From contig NZ_JPMY01000010.1 in NCBI RefSeq assembly GCF_000761545.1, positions 124,001-188,000 on the forward strand: 64,000 bases of DNA, given 5' to 3'. Shown in pieces: positions 18,599-29,247 of the stretch. The notes under the pieces are model-generated. The model saw only the letters and a list, made by a program, of their open reading frames with translations, made no database searches and was not told the DNA's origin. Origin of the DNA: Pseudomonas sp. ML96. Its GTDB lineage: Bacteria; Pseudomonadota; Gammaproteobacteria; Pseudomonadales; Pseudomonadaceae. The position numbers were made by a program, and so were the translations under genes. Each line of letters begins with the position of its first letter. The stretch's first letter is position 1.

Positions 18599-19359
18599 CA
18601 CTGCTCCGACAGGTATTGCTGGTATTCCGGGGTACCCGGATAGAGGCGTTTCATCTGCAAGCCGAGGCTGGCGGCCTGGTCACGGTCTTCGAAGACCTTG
18701 GCAAGGCGGATGCCCAGCAGCAGGCTTTGTGGAGTCTGCTTGGCATGTTTGCCATATTCCACGTAATAGCTACGCGCAGGCACATACTGCCCGCTATCGA
18801 ATGACAGCTGCGCCATCTGCAGGAGTGCAGTGGGGCGATTGCTGTTCATGCGCAAAGCTCGTTCGAAATAGGCTTTGGCCTGATCGCGCTTACCCATCTG
18901 CAGTGAGGTCAGTCCAAGGTTTTCAAATACTCGGGAACGCTCAGGGTAGAGAGTATCCTGAGAGGCGATGGTGAACTGCTCCAAGGCGTCTGCGTAGCGC
19001 TTCTGCTCATAGAGGAAGCCGCCATAGTTGTTGTGCAGGCGGGCCTCGCCCCGGCTCAGAGAAATAGCCTTCTTGTAGTGCTGGTCGGCAAGCCCCGGCT
19101 CCATCTCCTGCTGGAAGACCAGTGCCAGCATCGCATGAGCATCGGAACTGGACGGGTCCAGTTCAAGCGCCTTTTTCAGGGGTTCCTTGGCCTTCTCCGT
19201 GGCGCCTTGCTGGAGGTGCCCCAGAGCGAGTTGGATATAGGCATCACGCGCCGCATCCCGTCCTTTGTCCGTGGTTAGCGGATCAACCGCCCCGCCGATT
19301 CTCACACACCCTGCCAGCAGGCAGACAAGAGACAGATAGAGCGCAGCGCGCAAGGTCAT
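18598..19359 (-). CDS. pilF: Type IV pilus pilotin PilF (TPR lipoprotein)
   Basis: Outer-membrane lipoprotein needed to localise and assemble the PilQ secretin. 253 residues: signal peptide with lipobox CLLAGC (Cys 18), then about six TPR repeats (AYIQLALGHLQQGATEKA, RVFENLGLTSLQMGKRDQA and similar). It implies this organism makes type IV pili, although no other pil gene is in the window. It overlaps rodZ by one base and lies 14 nt downstream of rlmN. Confidence 0.94.
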   Translation of the reverse strand: MTLRAALYLSLVCLLAGCVRIGGAVDPLTTDKGRDAARDAYIQLALGHLQQGATEKAKEPLKKALELDPSSSDAHAMLALVFQQEMEPGLADQHYKKAISLSRGEARLHNNYGGFLYEQKRYADALEQFTIASQDTLYPERSRVFENLGLTSLQMGKRDQAKAYFERALRMNSNRPTALLQMAQLSFDSGQYVPARSYYVEYGKHAKQTPQSLLLGIRLAKVFEDRDQAASLGLQMKRLYPGTPEYQQYLSEQ

Positions 19360-19373
19360 GGAGTTCCTCCCCT

Positions 19374-20519
19374 TCAGTTTCGGTTGGCAGCATCGCGAGG
19401 CTCTGCGGCCTCGCTGCCCAGCTGACGTACGGCGATGTAACGCTCGCTGCGCCGGGTGCGGTCCTGCACCTGGCCGACCAGCTGACCGCAGGCGGCGTCG
19501 ATATCGTCACCGCGCGTGGTACGCACGGTGACGTTGAAGCCGGCCTTGTGCAGCAGGTCCTGGAAGCGACGGATAGCGTTGTTGCTCGGCCGTTCGTAAC
19601 CGGAGAAGGGGAAGGGATTAAACGGAATCAGATTGATCTTGCAAGGAAAATCCTTGAGAAGTGCGATCATCTGCGCAGCGTGTTCCGGCTGGTCGTTGAC
19701 GTCCTTGAGCAGGGTGTACTCGATGGTCAGGAAGCGTTTCTCGCCCAGACCCTCGATGTAGCGGCGGCAAGCCGCCAGCAACACTTCCAGCGGATATTTC
19801 TTGTTGAGCGGCACCAACTGGTTGCGCAGCTCGTCGTTCGGTGCGTGCAGCGACAGGGCCAGAGACACGTCGGTGACGGTCGCCAGCTTGTCGATCATGG
19901 GCACCACACCAGAGGTGGACAGGGTCACCTTGCGCTTGGAAATGCCGTAGCCCAGATCATCCATCATGATCTGCATGGCCGGTACGACATTGTCGAAATT
20001 CAGTAGAGGCTCGCCCATGCCCATCATCACCACGTTGGTGATGGCACGGTCGATCTTGGCCGGCACGGTGCCGAAGGATTTGTTGGCGATCCACACCTGG
20101 CCGATGATTTCCGCGGCAGTCAGGTCGCTGTTGAAGCCCTGCTTACCGGTGGAACAGAAACTGCAATCCAGCGCACAGCCGGCCTGGGACGACACGCAGA
20201 GGGTGCCACGGCCGCCTTGCGGGATATACACGGTCTCGACGCAGCTGCCGGACGCCACGCGCACCACCCACTTGCGGGTGCCGTCGCTGGAGATGTCCTG
20301 GCTGACGATCTCGGGACCGCGAATCTCGGCGCAGGCACTGAGCTTTTCGCGCAGAGCCTTGCCGAGATTGCTCATGGCGTCGAAGTCCTCGACGCCAAAA
20401 TGGTGAATCCATTTCATGACCTGACCGGCGCGGAAGCGCTTCTCTCCGATACTCTCGAAGAAGCTTTCCATCTCGGACTGGGTCAGCCCCAGCAGATTGG
20501 TCTTGGCTACATCAGTCAT
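19374..20519 (-). CDS. rlmN: Dual-specificity 23S rRNA/tRNA adenine-C2 methyltransferase RlmN
   Basis: Radical-SAM enzyme making m2A2503 in 23S rRNA and m2A37 in some tRNAs. 381 residues. The radical-SAM cluster motif is [26 protein letters not shown] and the C-terminal resolving cysteine in DIDAACGQL are present. Needs a 4Fe-4S cluster, in keeping with the nearby isc genes. Start [14 protein letters not shown] is typical. Confidence 0.96.
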   Translation of the reverse strand: MTDVAKTNLLGLTQSEMESFFESIGEKRFRAGQVMKWIHHFGVEDFDAMSNLGKALREKLSACAEIRGPEIVSQDISSDGTRKWVVRVASGSCVETVYIPQGGRGTLCVSSQAGCALDCSFCSTGKQGFNSDLTAAEIIGQVWIANKSFGTVPAKIDRAITNVVMMGMGEPLLNFDNVVPAMQIMMDDLGYGISKRKVTLSTSGVVPMIDKLATVTDVSLALSLHAPNDELRNQLVPLNKKYPLEVLLAACRRYIEGLGEKRFLTIEYTLLKDVNDQPEHAAQMIALLKDFPCKINLIPFNPFPFSGYERPSNNAIRRFQDLLHKAGFNVTVRTTRGDDIDAACGQLVGQVQDRTRRSERYIAVRQLGSEAAEPRDAANRN

Positions 20520-20543
20520 GGATTCACCCTCGCTGGTTCGCGC

Positions 20544-20975
20544 TTAGCGAATGCGAGCGCACACCTCGGTGGCGGAGAAGAAGTACGCGATCTCGCGAGC
20601 GGCGGAAGCCTCGGAGTCGGAACCGTGTACGGCGTTCTCGTCGATGGAAACGGCGAAGTCGGCGCGGATGGTGCCGGCAGCAGCTTCTTTCGGGTTGGTG
20701 GCGCCCATCAGTTCACGGTTTTTCAGGACGGCGTCTTCGCCTTCCAGAACCTGGACGATGACCGGACCGGAGGTCATGAAGGCAACCAGATCCTTGAAGA
20801 AGCCACGCTCGCTGTGCTCGGCGTAGAAGCCAGCAGCTTCGCGCTCGGACAGCTGAACCATTTTGGAAGCGACGACGCGCAGGCCGGCCTTCTCGAAACG
20901 GGTGGTGATTTCACCGATGACGTTCTTGGCAACGGCATCCGGCTTGATGATGGAGAAAGTACGTTGAACAGCCAT
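20544..20975 (-). CDS. ndk: Nucleoside diphosphate kinase
   Basis: Balances NTP and dNTP pools by phosphotransfer through a histidine. 143 residues, the standard bacterial length. N-terminal [12 protein letters not shown], and the active-site histidine lies in ENAVHGSDS (about residue 117). A consensus TATAAT at 21015-21020 in the loop of the upstream isc terminator could be its -10 element. First gene of the ndk-rlmN-pilF-rodZ-ispG run on the minus strand. Confidence 0.97.
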   Translation of the reverse strand: MAVQRTFSIIKPDAVAKNVIGEITTRFEKAGLRVVASKMVQLSEREAAGFYAEHSERGFFKDLVAFMTSGPVIVQVLEGEDAVLKNRELMGATNPKEAAAGTIRADFAVSIDENAVHGSDSEASAAREIAYFFSATEVCARIR

Positions 20976-20997
20976 TTGAAGCTCCAGAGTTAAAGCG

Positions 20998-21028
20998 AAA
21001 AATTAAACCCGCGAATTATACGCGGGTT
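20998..21028 (-). terminator. isc operon terminator with an embedded -10 (TATAAT)
   Basis: Minus strand: AACCCGCG, 7-nt loop TATAATT, CGCGGGTT, then TAATTTTT. It closes the isc operon after iscX. The loop is a perfect sigma-70 -10 hexamer pointing toward ndk. A good -35 was not seen. Confidence 0.75.
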
Positions 21029-21068
21029 AGAGGGAAATGCGTAGGGCAGCGCCCTGAGGCGGTGCGAC

Positions 21069-21269
21069 TCAGTCGAGTTCGTCGATCCAGGCCGCCTGGA
21101 TGGCTTCCAGCACCTTCTCGCCGCCACGCTGCGGGTCGTCGCTGAAATCCGGCAGGGCCAGCACCCAGCGATGCAGATCGACGAAATTGACATAACGCGG
21201 ATCGGTATCCGGACGGCTTTCCGCCAGTTCGATGGCGATATCCAGCACATCAGCCCATTTCAGACTCAT
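21069..21269 (-). CDS. iscX: Fe-S assembly protein IscX
   Basis: Small acidic protein (66 aa) that binds IscS and tunes iron-sulfur assembly, possibly as an iron-dependent regulator. MSLKWADVLDIAIELAESRPDTDP and LHRWVLALPDF are typical of the family. Last gene of the isc operon, 14 nt after fdx. Confidence 0.95.
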   Translation of the reverse strand: MSLKWADVLDIAIELAESRPDTDPRYVNFVDLHRWVLALPDFSDDPQRGGEKVLEAIQAAWIDELD

Positions 21270-21283
21270 GACAGCTCCTTGGA

Positions 21284-21625
21284 TCAGTGCGGCGCCTCAG
21301 CGGCGTGGTTGAGCGAGTATTTCGGGATTTCCACAGTCAGGTCTTCCGTGCCGACTATCGCCTGGCAGGCCAGGCGCGACTGAGCCTCAAGACCCCAGGC
21401 GCGATCGAGGAAGTCCTCTTCCAGCTCGTCCGCCTCCTCCAGCGAAGCGAACCCTTCGCGGATGATGCAGTGACAGGTGGTGCAGGCGCAGACGCCGCCA
21501 CAGGCGCTCTCCATCTCGATATGGTGTTCATGCGCCAGTTCGAGAATGGAAGTACCCGGCTCGGCCTCTACGACCATGCCCTCAGGGCAGAACTTCTCGT
21601 GGGGCAGAAAAATGACCTGCGGCAT
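21284..21625 (-). CDS. fdx: ISC-type 2Fe-2S ferredoxin
   Basis: Electron donor for iron-sulfur cluster assembly. 113 residues. The 2Fe-2S ligands are in ACGGVCACTTCHCI, with the last cysteine in ACQAIVG. Starts at 21625, overlapping the hscA stop codon (TGATG), so translation is probably coupled. Confidence 0.95.
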   Translation of the reverse strand: MPQVIFLPHEKFCPEGMVVEAEPGTSILELAHEHHIEMESACGGVCACTTCHCIIREGFASLEEADELEEDFLDRAWGLEAQSRLACQAIVGTEDLTVEIPKYSLNHAAEAPH

Positions 21626-23493
21626 CAGTTGTCCTCGATTTCATTGAGTCGACGCCCGGACAGGGCCGCCTTGACGGTGGCATCCATCCGCCGGGCGGCG
21701 AAGGCATCGGTGATCTGCGACAGACGCTTGGTCTGCTGCTCGATGGCATGGGTTTCGGCACCCACAGCCAGGCTGCGCAGCTCGTCCATGGCAGACAGGA
21801 TAGCGATCCGCTCATCCTCGCCGAGCAGGCGCTCGCCATCAGCGTCCAGCGCCGCCTGCACGGCTTCGAGCAGGCGCTCGGCCTCGACCTGCTGCTCACG
21901 CAGTGCGCGGGCAGCCTTGTCGCCACCGGCATTGCTGAACGAATCCTGCAGCATGCGGGCGATCTCGCCATCGGTCAGGCCATACGACGGCTTGACCTGA
22001 ATACTAGCCTCCACGCCCGAGCCCAGCTCGCGCGCCGCGACGCTGAGCAGGCCGTCGGCGTCGACCTGGAAGGTCACGCGAATCTTCGCTGCGCCGGCGA
22101 CCATCGGTGGAATACCGCGCAGCTCGAAGCGCGCCAGGGAGCGGCAGTCCTTGACCAGCTCACGCTCGCCCTGCAGCACCTGGATGGCCATGGCAGTCTG
22201 GCCGTCTTTGTAAGTCGTGAAGTCCTGAGCCCGCGCAACCGGAATGGTGGTGTTGCGCGGAATCACCTTTTCCATCAGGCCGCCCATGGTCTCCAGCCCC
22301 AGGGACAGCGGAATCACGTCGAGCAGCAACAGCTCCTCACCATTGCCGCGCTGATTACCAGCCAGGGTATCGGCCTGGATGGCGGCACCGATGGCCACGA
22401 CTTGGTCCGGATCGATATCGGTCAGCGGCGCACGGCCAAACAGCTCGCCCACCGCCTCGCGCACACGCGGCACGCGGGTGGAACCGCCGACCATGACCAC
22501 CGCCTCGACCTCATCGATCTCGATGCCCGCGTCGCGCACAGCGCGGCGGCAAGCCTTGAGGCTGCGCGCGATCATCGGCTCGATCAGCGCCTCGAACTGG
22601 CTGCGAGTCAGCTCGCCGGACCAGCCATCATGGGCCACGGCAACCTGATCGACGTCGGTCAGCGCCTCTTTCGCCGCACAGGCGGCCTGCAACAAGCGGC
22701 GCTGCGCTGCCGGGTCGAGGTCATGGGACAAGCCTGCCTGCTCAATGATCCAGCCAGCGATGGCATGGTCGAAGTCGTCGCCACCCAAAGCGCTATCACC
22801 ACCGGTCGCCAGCACCTCGAACACACCGCGAGACAGACGCAACACGGAAATATCGAAAGTACCGCCACCCAGGTCGTAGATCGCGACCACGCCCTCGGCG
22901 CCCTTGTCCAGGCCATAGGCCACGGCGGCAGCGGTGGGCTCGTTGAGCAGGCGCAACACACTCAGGCCGGCGAGGCGCGCCGCATCCTTGGTCGCCTGAC
23001 GCTGAGCGTCATCAAAATAGGCCGGCACGGTGATCACCGCCCCGACCAGCTCGCCACCCAGACTGGCTTCGGCGCGCAGGCGCAGGGCCTTGAGAATCTC
23101 GGCCGAAATCTCCACCGGGCTCTTGGCCCCCTGCACCGTCTCGATGAACGGCATGTGCGACTCGCCTTCGGCGAAGCGGTAGGGCAGCTGATCACCGAGC
23201 TGCTTGACGTCCTCGACGCCCCGCCCCATCAGGCGCTTGACCGACAGCACGGTATTCAGCGGATCCTGCGCGGCAGCGGACTTGGCAATCGCGCCAACCT
23301 CGACGCGATCGGCGTGATAGCGCACAGCGGAAGGCAGAATGACCTGCCCCTCGGCATCGGCCAGCGGCGCAGAGAGACCGCTGCGCACCGCAGCGACCAG
23401 CGAATTGGTAGTACCCAGGTCGATGCCCACGGCCAGGCGACGCTGGTGGGGTTGCGGGCTCTGCCCGGGCTCGGCGATCTGCAATAGGGCCAT
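21625..23493 (-). CDS. hscA: Fe-S scaffold chaperone HscA (Hsp70 family)
   Basis: Specialised Hsp70 that acts on cluster-loaded IscU. 622 residues. N-terminal ATPase domain with [28 protein letters not shown] and [14 protein letters not shown]. Substrate-binding domain from about 390 with a helical lid to the C-terminus. It works with HscB, encoded just upstream (42-nt gap), and ferredoxin downstream. Confidence 0.97.
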   Translation of the reverse strand: MALLQIAEPGQSPQPHQRRLAVGIDLGTTNSLVAAVRSGLSAPLADAEGQVILPSAVRYHADRVEVGAIAKSAAAQDPLNTVLSVKRLMGRGVEDVKQLGDQLPYRFAEGESHMPFIETVQGAKSPVEISAEILKALRLRAEASLGGELVGAVITVPAYFDDAQRQATKDAARLAGLSVLRLLNEPTAAAVAYGLDKGAEGVVAIYDLGGGTFDISVLRLSRGVFEVLATGGDSALGGDDFDHAIAGWIIEQAGLSHDLDPAAQRRLLQAACAAKEALTDVDQVAVAHDGWSGELTRSQFEALIEPMIARSLKACRRAVRDAGIEIDEVEAVVMVGGSTRVPRVREAVGELFGRAPLTDIDPDQVVAIGAAIQADTLAGNQRGNGEELLLLDVIPLSLGLETMGGLMEKVIPRNTTIPVARAQDFTTYKDGQTAMAIQVLQGERELVKDCRSLARFELRGIPPMVAGAAKIRVTFQVDADGLLSVAARELGSGVEASIQVKPSYGLTDGEIARMLQDSFSNAGGDKAARALREQQVEAERLLEAVQAALDADGERLLGEDERIAILSAMDELRSLAVGAETHAIEQQTKRLSQITDAFAARRMDATVKAALSGRRLNEIEDN

Positions 23494-23535
23494 GGTGCTC
23501 TATGTATTCAGGCGCGCAGCGCGGGCTGCGCCGGG

Positions 23536-24057
23536 TTAGTCGTCGAGGCGCTCTTCCAGATCGCGCACTTCGTGGGCCAGCTTGTCGAGAAACTGCATGC
23601 GGCGCACCAGGCGCTCGGCGTCTTCGCGGCGCGCGGCATCGTTCCAGCAAGCGGCAAAATCTTCGTCCAGCTCATCCTGAGCAGCCTTCAGGCGCTTCTT
23701 GAACAGCGCCACGCCTGCCAGGTCGGCACTGTCCTGCAGATCCTCCAGCTCCTCGCGCCAGCGCATCTGCTGCAAGAGGAACTCGGGGTCCTGCACCGTC
23801 ACTTCCAGCGGCAACTCACGACCGCCCAGCGCCAGCAGGTAGAGCGCACGCCGCGGCGCACTCTTCAGGGTCTGATAGGCCTCATTGAGGCGCGCCGACT
23901 GCTCCAGCGCCAGGCGCTGCTCGCGCTCGCTGGCGTCGGCGAAACGGTCCGGATGCACGGCCTTGGCCAGCTCGCGATAGCGAGAGGACAGCTGCGCCTG
24001 ATCCAGGCGGAACGCCGGCTGCAGTTCGAACAGGGCGAAATGACAGGGACTACCCAC
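23536..24057 (-). CDS. hscB: Fe-S assembly J-protein HscB
   Basis: J-domain co-chaperone that delivers IscU to HscA. 173 residues from GTG 24057 (reading [16 protein letters not shown]), which matches the family length; the longer frame from 24099 would overlap iscA. The J domain carries the HPD motif in AVHPDRFAD; the C-terminal half is the helical IscU-binding bundle. It lies 11 nt after iscA. Confidence 0.93.
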   Translation of the reverse strand: MGSPCHFALFELQPAFRLDQAQLSSRYRELAKAVHPDRFADASEREQRLALEQSARLNEAYQTLKSAPRRALYLLALGGRELPLEVTVQDPEFLLQQMRWREELEDLQDSADLAGVALFKKRLKAAQDELDEDFAACWNDAARREDAERLVRRMQFLDKLAHEVRDLEERLDD

Positions 24058-24068
24058 AACAACCAGCC

Positions 24069-24392
24069 TCAGACGTTGAAGCTCTCGCCGCAGCCGCATT
24101 CGCCGCGCACGTTGGGGTTGTTGAACTTGAAGCCCTCGTTGAGGCCTTCACGGACGAAGTCCAGCTCGGTGCCGTCCAGGTAGCTCAGGCTCTTCGGATC
24201 GATGATCACCTTGACGCCGAAGCTTTCGAAGACCTGATCCTCGCCCGCTACTTCGTCGACGAACTCCAGCACATAGGCCAGGCCGGAGCAGCCGGTGGTG
24301 CGCACGCCGAGGCGAATGCCCTCGCCCTTGCCGCGCCCATCGATGGAACGCTGCACGTGGCGGGCGGCGGCTTCAGTCATGGTGATGGCCAT
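24069..24392 (-). CDS. iscA: A-type iron-sulfur carrier IscA
   Basis: Carries iron or clusters to apo-proteins. 107 residues with the three conserved cysteines: TTGCSGLAY and the C-terminal GECGCGESF. Starts [14 protein letters not shown]. Sits between iscU and hscB in the standard order. Confidence 0.96.
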   Translation of the reverse strand: MAITMTEAAARHVQRSIDGRGKGEGIRLGVRTTGCSGLAYVLEFVDEVAGEDQVFESFGVKVIIDPKSLSYLDGTELDFVREGLNEGFKFNNPNVRGECGCGESFNV

Positions 24393-24408
24393 AGCGACTC
24401 CTTAAGAC

Positions 24409-24795
24409 TCAGAGCAGACCTTTCTTCTGCTTGTAGTCGCGCACGGCCGCCTTGATGGCGTCCTCGGCGAGCACGGAGCAGTGGATCTTCACCGGCGGCA
24501 GGGCCAGTTCTTCGGCCAGCTGGGTGTTCTTGATCGACTCGGCCTCATCCAGGGTCTTGCCCTTCATCCACTCGGTAGCGAGGGAGCTGGAGGCGATGGC
24601 CGAACCGCAGCCATAGGTCTTGAACTTGGCGTCTTCGATCACGCCCTGCTCGTTGACCTTGATCTGCAGACGCATCACGTCGCCGCAGGCCGGTGCACCG
24701 ACCATGCCGGTGCCAACGTCCGGGTCCTCGGAATCCATCTTGCCGACGTTCCGCGGGTTTTCGTAATGGTCGATGACCTTTTCACTGTATGCCAT
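24409..24795 (-). CDS. iscU: Iron-sulfur cluster scaffold IscU
   Basis: Scaffold on which clusters are built with sulfur from IscS. 128 residues. Ligands: GAPACGDVM, KTYGCGSAI and KIHCSVLAE, plus the LPPVK motif recognised by HscA. Lies 48 nt downstream of iscS. Confidence 0.97.
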   Translation of the reverse strand: MAYSEKVIDHYENPRNVGKMDSEDPDVGTGMVGAPACGDVMRLQIKVNEQGVIEDAKFKTYGCGSAIASSSLATEWMKGKTLDEAESIKNTQLAEELALPPVKIHCSVLAEDAIKAAVRDYKQKKGLL

Positions 24796-24843
24796 GTTGC
24801 AAATCCTCTCTCATCAGGTGCCGCTCTACAGGCGACTCGAAAA

Positions 24844-26058
24844 TCAGTGTGCCTGCCATTCGACCTTGGAGATGTCGACACCCTCTTTGAACATGTCCCA
24901 CAGCGGCGATAGCTCACGCAGCTTGCTCACCGCATCGGCCACTTTGCTGGCCGCGTAATCGACTTCTTCCTCGGTGGTGAAGCGACCGAAGGTGAAACGG
25001 ATCGAGCTGTGCGCCAGCTCGTCGTTGCGCCCCAGTGCACGCAGCACGTAGGACGGCTCCAGCGAGGCGGAGGTACAGGCGGAACCGGAGGAAACCGCCA
25101 GGTCCTTGAGCGCCATGATCAGCGACTCGCCCTCGACGTAGTTGAAGCTGAGGTTCAGGTTGTGCGGCACGCGCTGAGTCAGGCTGCCGTTGACGTACAG
25201 CTCTTCCATGCCTTCGAGCTGCTTGTAGAAGCGATCGCGCAGCGCCAGAACACGCTGGTTTTCCTGCGCCATCTCTTGCTTGGCAATACGGAACGCCTCA
25301 CCCATGCCGACGCACTGGTGGGTCGCCAGGGTACCGGAGCGCATGCCGCGCTCGTGACCGCCACCATGGGTCTGGGCTTCCAGACGCACGCGCGGCTTGC
25401 GGCGCACATACAGGGCGCCAACGCCTTTCGGGCCGTAGGTCTTGTGCGCGGAGAAGGACATCAGGTCGACCTTCATCTTCTCCAGGTCGATCTCCACCTT
25501 GCCGGTGGACTGCGCCGCATCGACGTGGAACAGCACGCCACGCGAGCGGGTCAGCTCGCCGATGGCAGTGATGTCATTGATGGTGCCGATCTCGTTGTTG
25601 ACGTGCATCACCGACACCAGAATGGTGTCCTCGCGCAGCGCCGCCTCGATCATTGCCGGAGTGATCAGGCCGTCTTCGCCCGGCTCGATATAGGTCACTT
25701 CGAAGCCTTCGCGCTCCAGCTGGCGGGTGGTGTCCAGCACCGCCTTGTGCTCGATCTTCGAGGTGATGATGTGCTTGCCCTTGGTGCTGTAGAAGTGCGC
25801 GACACCCTTGATGGCCAGGTTGTCGGACTCGGTGGCACCGGAGGTCCAGACGATCTCGCGCGGGTCGGCATTGACCAGCTCGGCCACCTGGCGACGAGCA
25901 TTCTCCACCGCCTCTTCGGCCTTCCAGCCAAATACGTGGGAACGCGATGCCGGGTTGCCAAAGTTGCCATCCACCAGCAGGCACTCACTCATCTTCTGCG
26001 CCACGCGCGGGTCGACCGGAGTGGTGGCGGAATAGTCGAGGTAAATCGGCAATCTCAT
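24844..26058 (-). CDS. iscS: Cysteine desulfurase IscS
   Basis: PLP enzyme that supplies sulfur for Fe-S clusters, thiolated tRNA and other cofactors. 404 residues, exactly the family length, from ATG 26058 ([17 protein letters not shown]). The PLP lysine is in [11 protein letters not shown] and the persulfide-forming cysteine in [15 protein letters not shown]. An upstream in-frame extension into iscR was rejected. 31 nt after iscR. Confidence 0.97.
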   Translation of the reverse strand: MRLPIYLDYSATTPVDPRVAQKMSECLLVDGNFGNPASRSHVFGWKAEEAVENARRQVAELVNADPREIVWTSGATESDNLAIKGVAHFYSTKGKHIITSKIEHKAVLDTTRQLEREGFEVTYIEPGEDGLITPAMIEAALREDTILVSVMHVNNEIGTINDITAIGELTRSRGVLFHVDAAQSTGKVEIDLEKMKVDLMSFSAHKTYGPKGVGALYVRRKPRVRLEAQTHGGGHERGMRSGTLATHQCVGMGEAFRIAKQEMAQENQRVLALRDRFYKQLEGMEELYVNGSLTQRVPHNLNLSFNYVEGESLIMALKDLAVSSGSACTSASLEPSYVLRALGRNDELAHSSIRFTFGRFTTEEEVDYAASKVADAVSKLRELSPLWDMFKEGVDISKVEWQAH

Positions 26059-26089
26059 CAGGTATCTCCTATTCAGGCAGGCGCCCTGC

Positions 26090-26581
26090 TCACTCGATGG
26101 CGGACGCTTCGATCTTGTCCAGCTGCGGCATCCTGCCGTTGCGGCGGCGCTGATCCTGACGCTGTGCAACTTCCTGCACTTCGCGCCGGGTCACCAAATC
26201 AGCCAGGCTGATGCCGCTGAGGAATTCGTGAATCTGCTGACTGAGGTCGCACCACAGATGGTGGGTCAGACAGGTGTCGCCGGAGTGGCAATCGCCCATG
26301 CCCTGGCAACGGGTGGCATCGACCGACTCGTTGACCGCGTCGATCACCTGGGCCACCTGGATCACTCGCATGTCGCGCGACAGCTGATAGCCACCACCCG
26401 GGCCACGCACGCTGCTGACCAGGTTGCCACGGCGCAACTTGGCGAACAGCTGCTCCAGATAGGACAGGGAAATACCCTGCCGCTCGGAGATGTCCGCCAG
26501 CGACACAGGCCCGCTCTGGGCATGCAGCGCCAGGTCGAGCATGGCAGTGACGGCGTAGCGACCTTTGGTGGTCAGACGCAT
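26090..26581 (-). CDS. iscR: Fe-S-sensing repressor IscR
   Basis: Rrf2-family regulator of 163 residues holding a 2Fe-2S cluster. The N-terminal winged helix ([32 protein letters not shown]) is followed by the cluster cysteines in [13 protein letters not shown] (C-x5-C-x5-C) and the conserved His region downstream. It represses its own operon when clusters are sufficient; two type-1 boxes lie directly upstream. Confidence 0.96.
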   Translation of the reverse strand: MRLTTKGRYAVTAMLDLALHAQSGPVSLADISERQGISLSYLEQLFAKLRRGNLVSSVRGPGGGYQLSRDMRVIQVAQVIDAVNESVDATRCQGMGDCHSGDTCLTHHLWCDLSQQIHEFLSGISLADLVTRREVQEVAQRQDQRRRNGRMPQLDKIEASAIE

Positions 26582-26624
26582 GGCATTCGCACCACGAGTT
26601 AGCTGAGTTGCCGCAAGTATCGCC

Positions 26625-26649
26625 TTTTCCGACTATTTAGGTCAACTAT
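26625..26649 (-). promoter_or_regulatory. IscR type-1 binding site 1 overlapping the isc promoter
   Basis: Read on the minus strand it matches the E. coli type-1 consensus ATASYYGACTRWWWYAGTCRRSTAT at about 20 of 25 positions (ATAGTTGAC ... TAGTCGG). TTGACC (26641-26646) within it could be the -35, with GATACT about 18 nt downstream as -10. Confidence 0.8.
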
Positions 26650-26674
26650 AAGACCGATTAAAACAGTCGGATTT
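26650..26674 (-). promoter_or_regulatory. IscR type-1 binding site 2
   Basis: Directly abuts site 1, further from iscR. CCGACTGTTTTAATCGG matches the type-1 consensus core; about 18 of 25 positions agree over the full site. Paired sites are also found at the E. coli iscR promoter. Confidence 0.7.
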
Positions 26675-26716
26675 AGGCGCAGTTCGGGGCGCGAATGATA
26701 GCAGACTATTTAGTAG

Positions 26717-27496
26717 TCAGGCAGCCGGCTTGTCGCCCTGCTCCTTGCAGACATCGGCGAAGTCTTCGTCGCGCAGCGCCGGCAGATCCTTGGCGCAGTA
26801 GTCGCTACCCAGCTCCTTCAGCGCCGAGCACATGCCTTCCAAGCGCCCATCCACCGCATGCAGGTGGTCGAGTAACTGGCCAATGGCGCGCGCCACCGGG
26901 TCCGGCATGTCCTGGCCGACGCCGTAGGCATCGAAACCGAGCTTCTCGGCCATGGCCTGGCGCTTGGCTTCCTGCTCGTCGTCGCTCTTGGCGATGATGC
27001 GTCCCGGAATACCGACCACGGTCGCACCTGGCGGCACCTCCTTGGTCACCACTGCATTGGAGCCGACCTTGGCACCGGCGCCGACCGTGAACGGACCGAG
27101 CACCTTGGCACCAGCACCGACCACCACGCCATCACCTAGGGTCGGGTGGCGCTTGCCCTTGTTCCAGCTAGTGCCACCCAGGGTCACACCCTGGTAGAGA
27201 GTGACGTCATCACCGATCTCGGCAGTTTCGCCTATGACGATGCCCATGCCGTGGTCAATGAAGAAGCGCCGACCGATCTTCGCGCCCGGATGGATTTCGA
27301 TACCGGTCATCCAGCGCCCGAAGTTCGACACCAGGCGCGCCAACCACTTCCAGCCACGCACCCACAGCGCGTGAGCGACACGGTGCAACCAGACGGCGTG
27401 CAGCCCCGGGTAGCAGGTGACCACTTCGAAGGCATTACGCGCCGCCGGATCGCGATGGAATACGCTCTGGATATCTTCGCGCACACGCTCAAACAT
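26717..27496 (-). CDS. cysE: Serine O-acetyltransferase (EpsC-type CysE)
   Basis: Acetylates serine with acetyl-CoA, the committed step of cysteine synthesis. 259 residues with left-handed beta-helix hexapeptides ([50 protein letters not shown]). It has the short EpsC-type N-terminus. ATG 27496 (MFERVREDI) overlaps the trmJ stop by 8 nt. Close to the isc operon, which consumes cysteine, so the placement makes metabolic sense. Confidence 0.95.
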   Translation of the reverse strand: MFERVREDIQSVFHRDPAARNAFEVVTCYPGLHAVWLHRVAHALWVRGWKWLARLVSNFGRWMTGIEIHPGAKIGRRFFIDHGMGIVIGETAEIGDDVTLYQGVTLGGTSWNKGKRHPTLGDGVVVGAGAKVLGPFTVGAGAKVGSNAVVTKEVPPGATVVGIPGRIIAKSDDEQEAKRQAMAEKLGFDAYGVGQDMPDPVARAIGQLLDHLHAVDGRLEGMCSALKELGSDYCAKDLPALRDEDFADVCKEQGDKPAA

Positions 27497-28268
27497 CGTC
27501 TTTTCTCCGCTTGGGGGACTCGCCACGCACCGCCTTCTGGGTTTCGGTCAGGATGCCGCGCAGGATGTTCATTTCCAGCTTGCTCACTTCGGCGCGACCA
27601 TACAGGCGACGCAGACGAGACATCAGATGACGCGGACTGGCGGGATCGAGGAAGCCGATCTCGACCAGAGTACCCTCCAGATGACCGTAGAACAGCTCGA
27701 GCTCATCCGTGGTCACCGGCTGAGTATTGAGCATCGCCGTGGTTTCCAGCTTGTTCATCTTGGTCGGCTGCCCCTCAGCAGCCAGCCAGGCCATACGCAC
27801 CTCGTAGGCCAGCACCTGCACCGCAGCCGCTAGATTCAGCGAACTGAACTCCGGATTGGACGGAATGTGCACATGGAACTGGCAACGCTGCAGCTCGTCA
27901 TTGGTAAGGCCGGCATATTCGCGACCGAACACCAGCGCCACTTCGCCGCCCTGCGCCACGTGTTGCAACGAGGTGGTCGCGCACTCGCGCGGGTCGAGCA
28001 GCGGCCAAGGAATGCGCCGATCGCGCGCGCTGGTGCCGAGAGCCACGCTGCAGCCGACCAGCGCCTCCTCCAGCGTTTTGACCACCACGGCATTGTCGAG
28101 AATATCGGTAGCACCAGAGGCGCGGGCAACCGCCTCGCTACTGGGAAAGTCTTCCGGATCGACCAGCACGAGACGCGACAGGCCCATGTTCTTCATGGCC
28201 CGCGCGGCACCGCCAATATTGCCGGGGTGACTGGTGTTAACCAGGACGACGCGAATGTTCTGCAGCAA
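27489..28268 (-). CDS. trmJ: tRNA (cytidine/uridine-32-2'-O)-methyltransferase TrmJ
   Basis: SPOUT-class methyltransferase of 259 residues that methylates position 32 of tRNA anticodon loops. N-terminal [20 protein letters not shown] and the knot motifs [16 protein letters not shown] and [17 protein letters not shown] are characteristic. The C-terminal extension is as in gamma-proteobacterial TrmJ. Translationally coupled to cysE and divergent from suhB. Confidence 0.95.
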   Translation of the reverse strand: MLQNIRVVLVNTSHPGNIGGAARAMKNMGLSRLVLVDPEDFPSSEAVARASGATDILDNAVVVKTLEEALVGCSVALGTSARDRRIPWPLLDPRECATTSLQHVAQGGEVALVFGREYAGLTNDELQRCQFHVHIPSNPEFSSLNLAAAVQVLAYEVRMAWLAAEGQPTKMNKLETTAMLNTQPVTTDELELFYGHLEGTLVEIGFLDPASPRHLMSRLRRLYGRAEVSKLEMNILRGILTETQKAVRGESPKRRKDDV

Positions 28269-28418
28269 CGCCAGCTCCGCTTGAAAATGCGAAAAGGGCC
28301 ATGAATGTTACAGAATGCCTCCGCACTGCGCCATGCACGGAAACACCCTGGCTGCACAGAAAAAGCTAGTCTGCTAGAATGGCCGGCTTTCCTCTTTAAC
28401 GACCCCAGGTAACCTTCC

Positions 28419-29234
28419 ATGCAGCCCATGCTGAATATCGCGCTGCGCGCTGCGCGCAGTGCCGGCGAACTGATCATCCGCTCCGTCGAACGCCTGGACG
28501 TCATCTCGGTCAACGAGAAGGATGCCCACGACTACGTCAGCGAAGTCGATCGTGCCGCCGAGCAGACCATCATCCAGGCGCTGCAGAAGGCCTACCCGAC
28601 CCACGGCTTCCTCGGCGAGGAAGGCGGCAGCATCGCCGGCACCGGCGAAGGCGCCGACTACCAGTGGATCATCGACCCGCTGGACGGCACCACCAACTTC
28701 CTGCGCGGCGTACCGCACTTCGCCGTGAGCATCGCCTGCAAATATCGCGGCCGCCTGGAGCACGCGGTGGTGCTCGACCCGGTCCGCCAGGAAGAGTTCA
28801 CCGCCAGCCGCGGCCGTGGCGCCGCCGTTAACGGCCGCCGCATTCGTGTCAGCAACCGCAAGAGCCTGGACGGCGCGCTGCTCGGCACCGGCTTCCCCTT
28901 CCGTAACGACCAGGTCGACAACCTGGACAACTACCTGGGCATGTTCCGCAGCCTGGTCGGCCAGACCGCCGGCATCCGCCGCGCCGGCGCCGCCAGCCTG
29001 GACCTGGCCTATGTCGCCTCCGGTCGTTACGACGCTTTCTGGGAGTTCGGCCTGTCCGAATGGGACATGGCGGCCGGCGCCCTGCTGATCCAGGAAGCAG
29101 GCGGCTTGGTCAGCGACTTCAATGGCGGCCACGACTTCCTCGACAAGGGCCAGATCGTCGCCGGCAACACCAAGTGCTTCAAGGCCGTGCTGACCGCTAT
29201 CCAGCCGCACCTGGCGCCATCGATGAAGCGCTGA
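28419..29234 (+). CDS. suhB: Inositol-1-monophosphatase SuhB
   Basis: Mg-dependent phosphatase that also acts in rRNA transcription antitermination complexes. 271 residues. Metal motifs: FLGEEGGS, IIDPLDGTTNF and EWDMAAGALLIQEAGG. ATG 28419 with CAGGTAACC upstream. Single gene closed by a strong terminator. Confidence 0.96.
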   Translation: MQPMLNIALRAARSAGELIIRSVERLDVISVNEKDAHDYVSEVDRAAEQTIIQALQKAYPTHGFLGEEGGSIAGTGEGADYQWIIDPLDGTTNFLRGVPHFAVSIACKYRGRLEHAVVLDPVRQEEFTASRGRGAAVNGRRIRVSNRKSLDGALLGTGFPFRNDQVDNLDNYLGMFRSLVGQTAGIRRAGAASLDLAYVASGRYDAFWEFGLSEWDMAAGALLIQEAGGLVSDFNGGHDFLDKGQIVAGNTKCFKAVLTAIQPHLAPSMKR

Positions 29235-29247
29235 TCGCCAGCCAATG

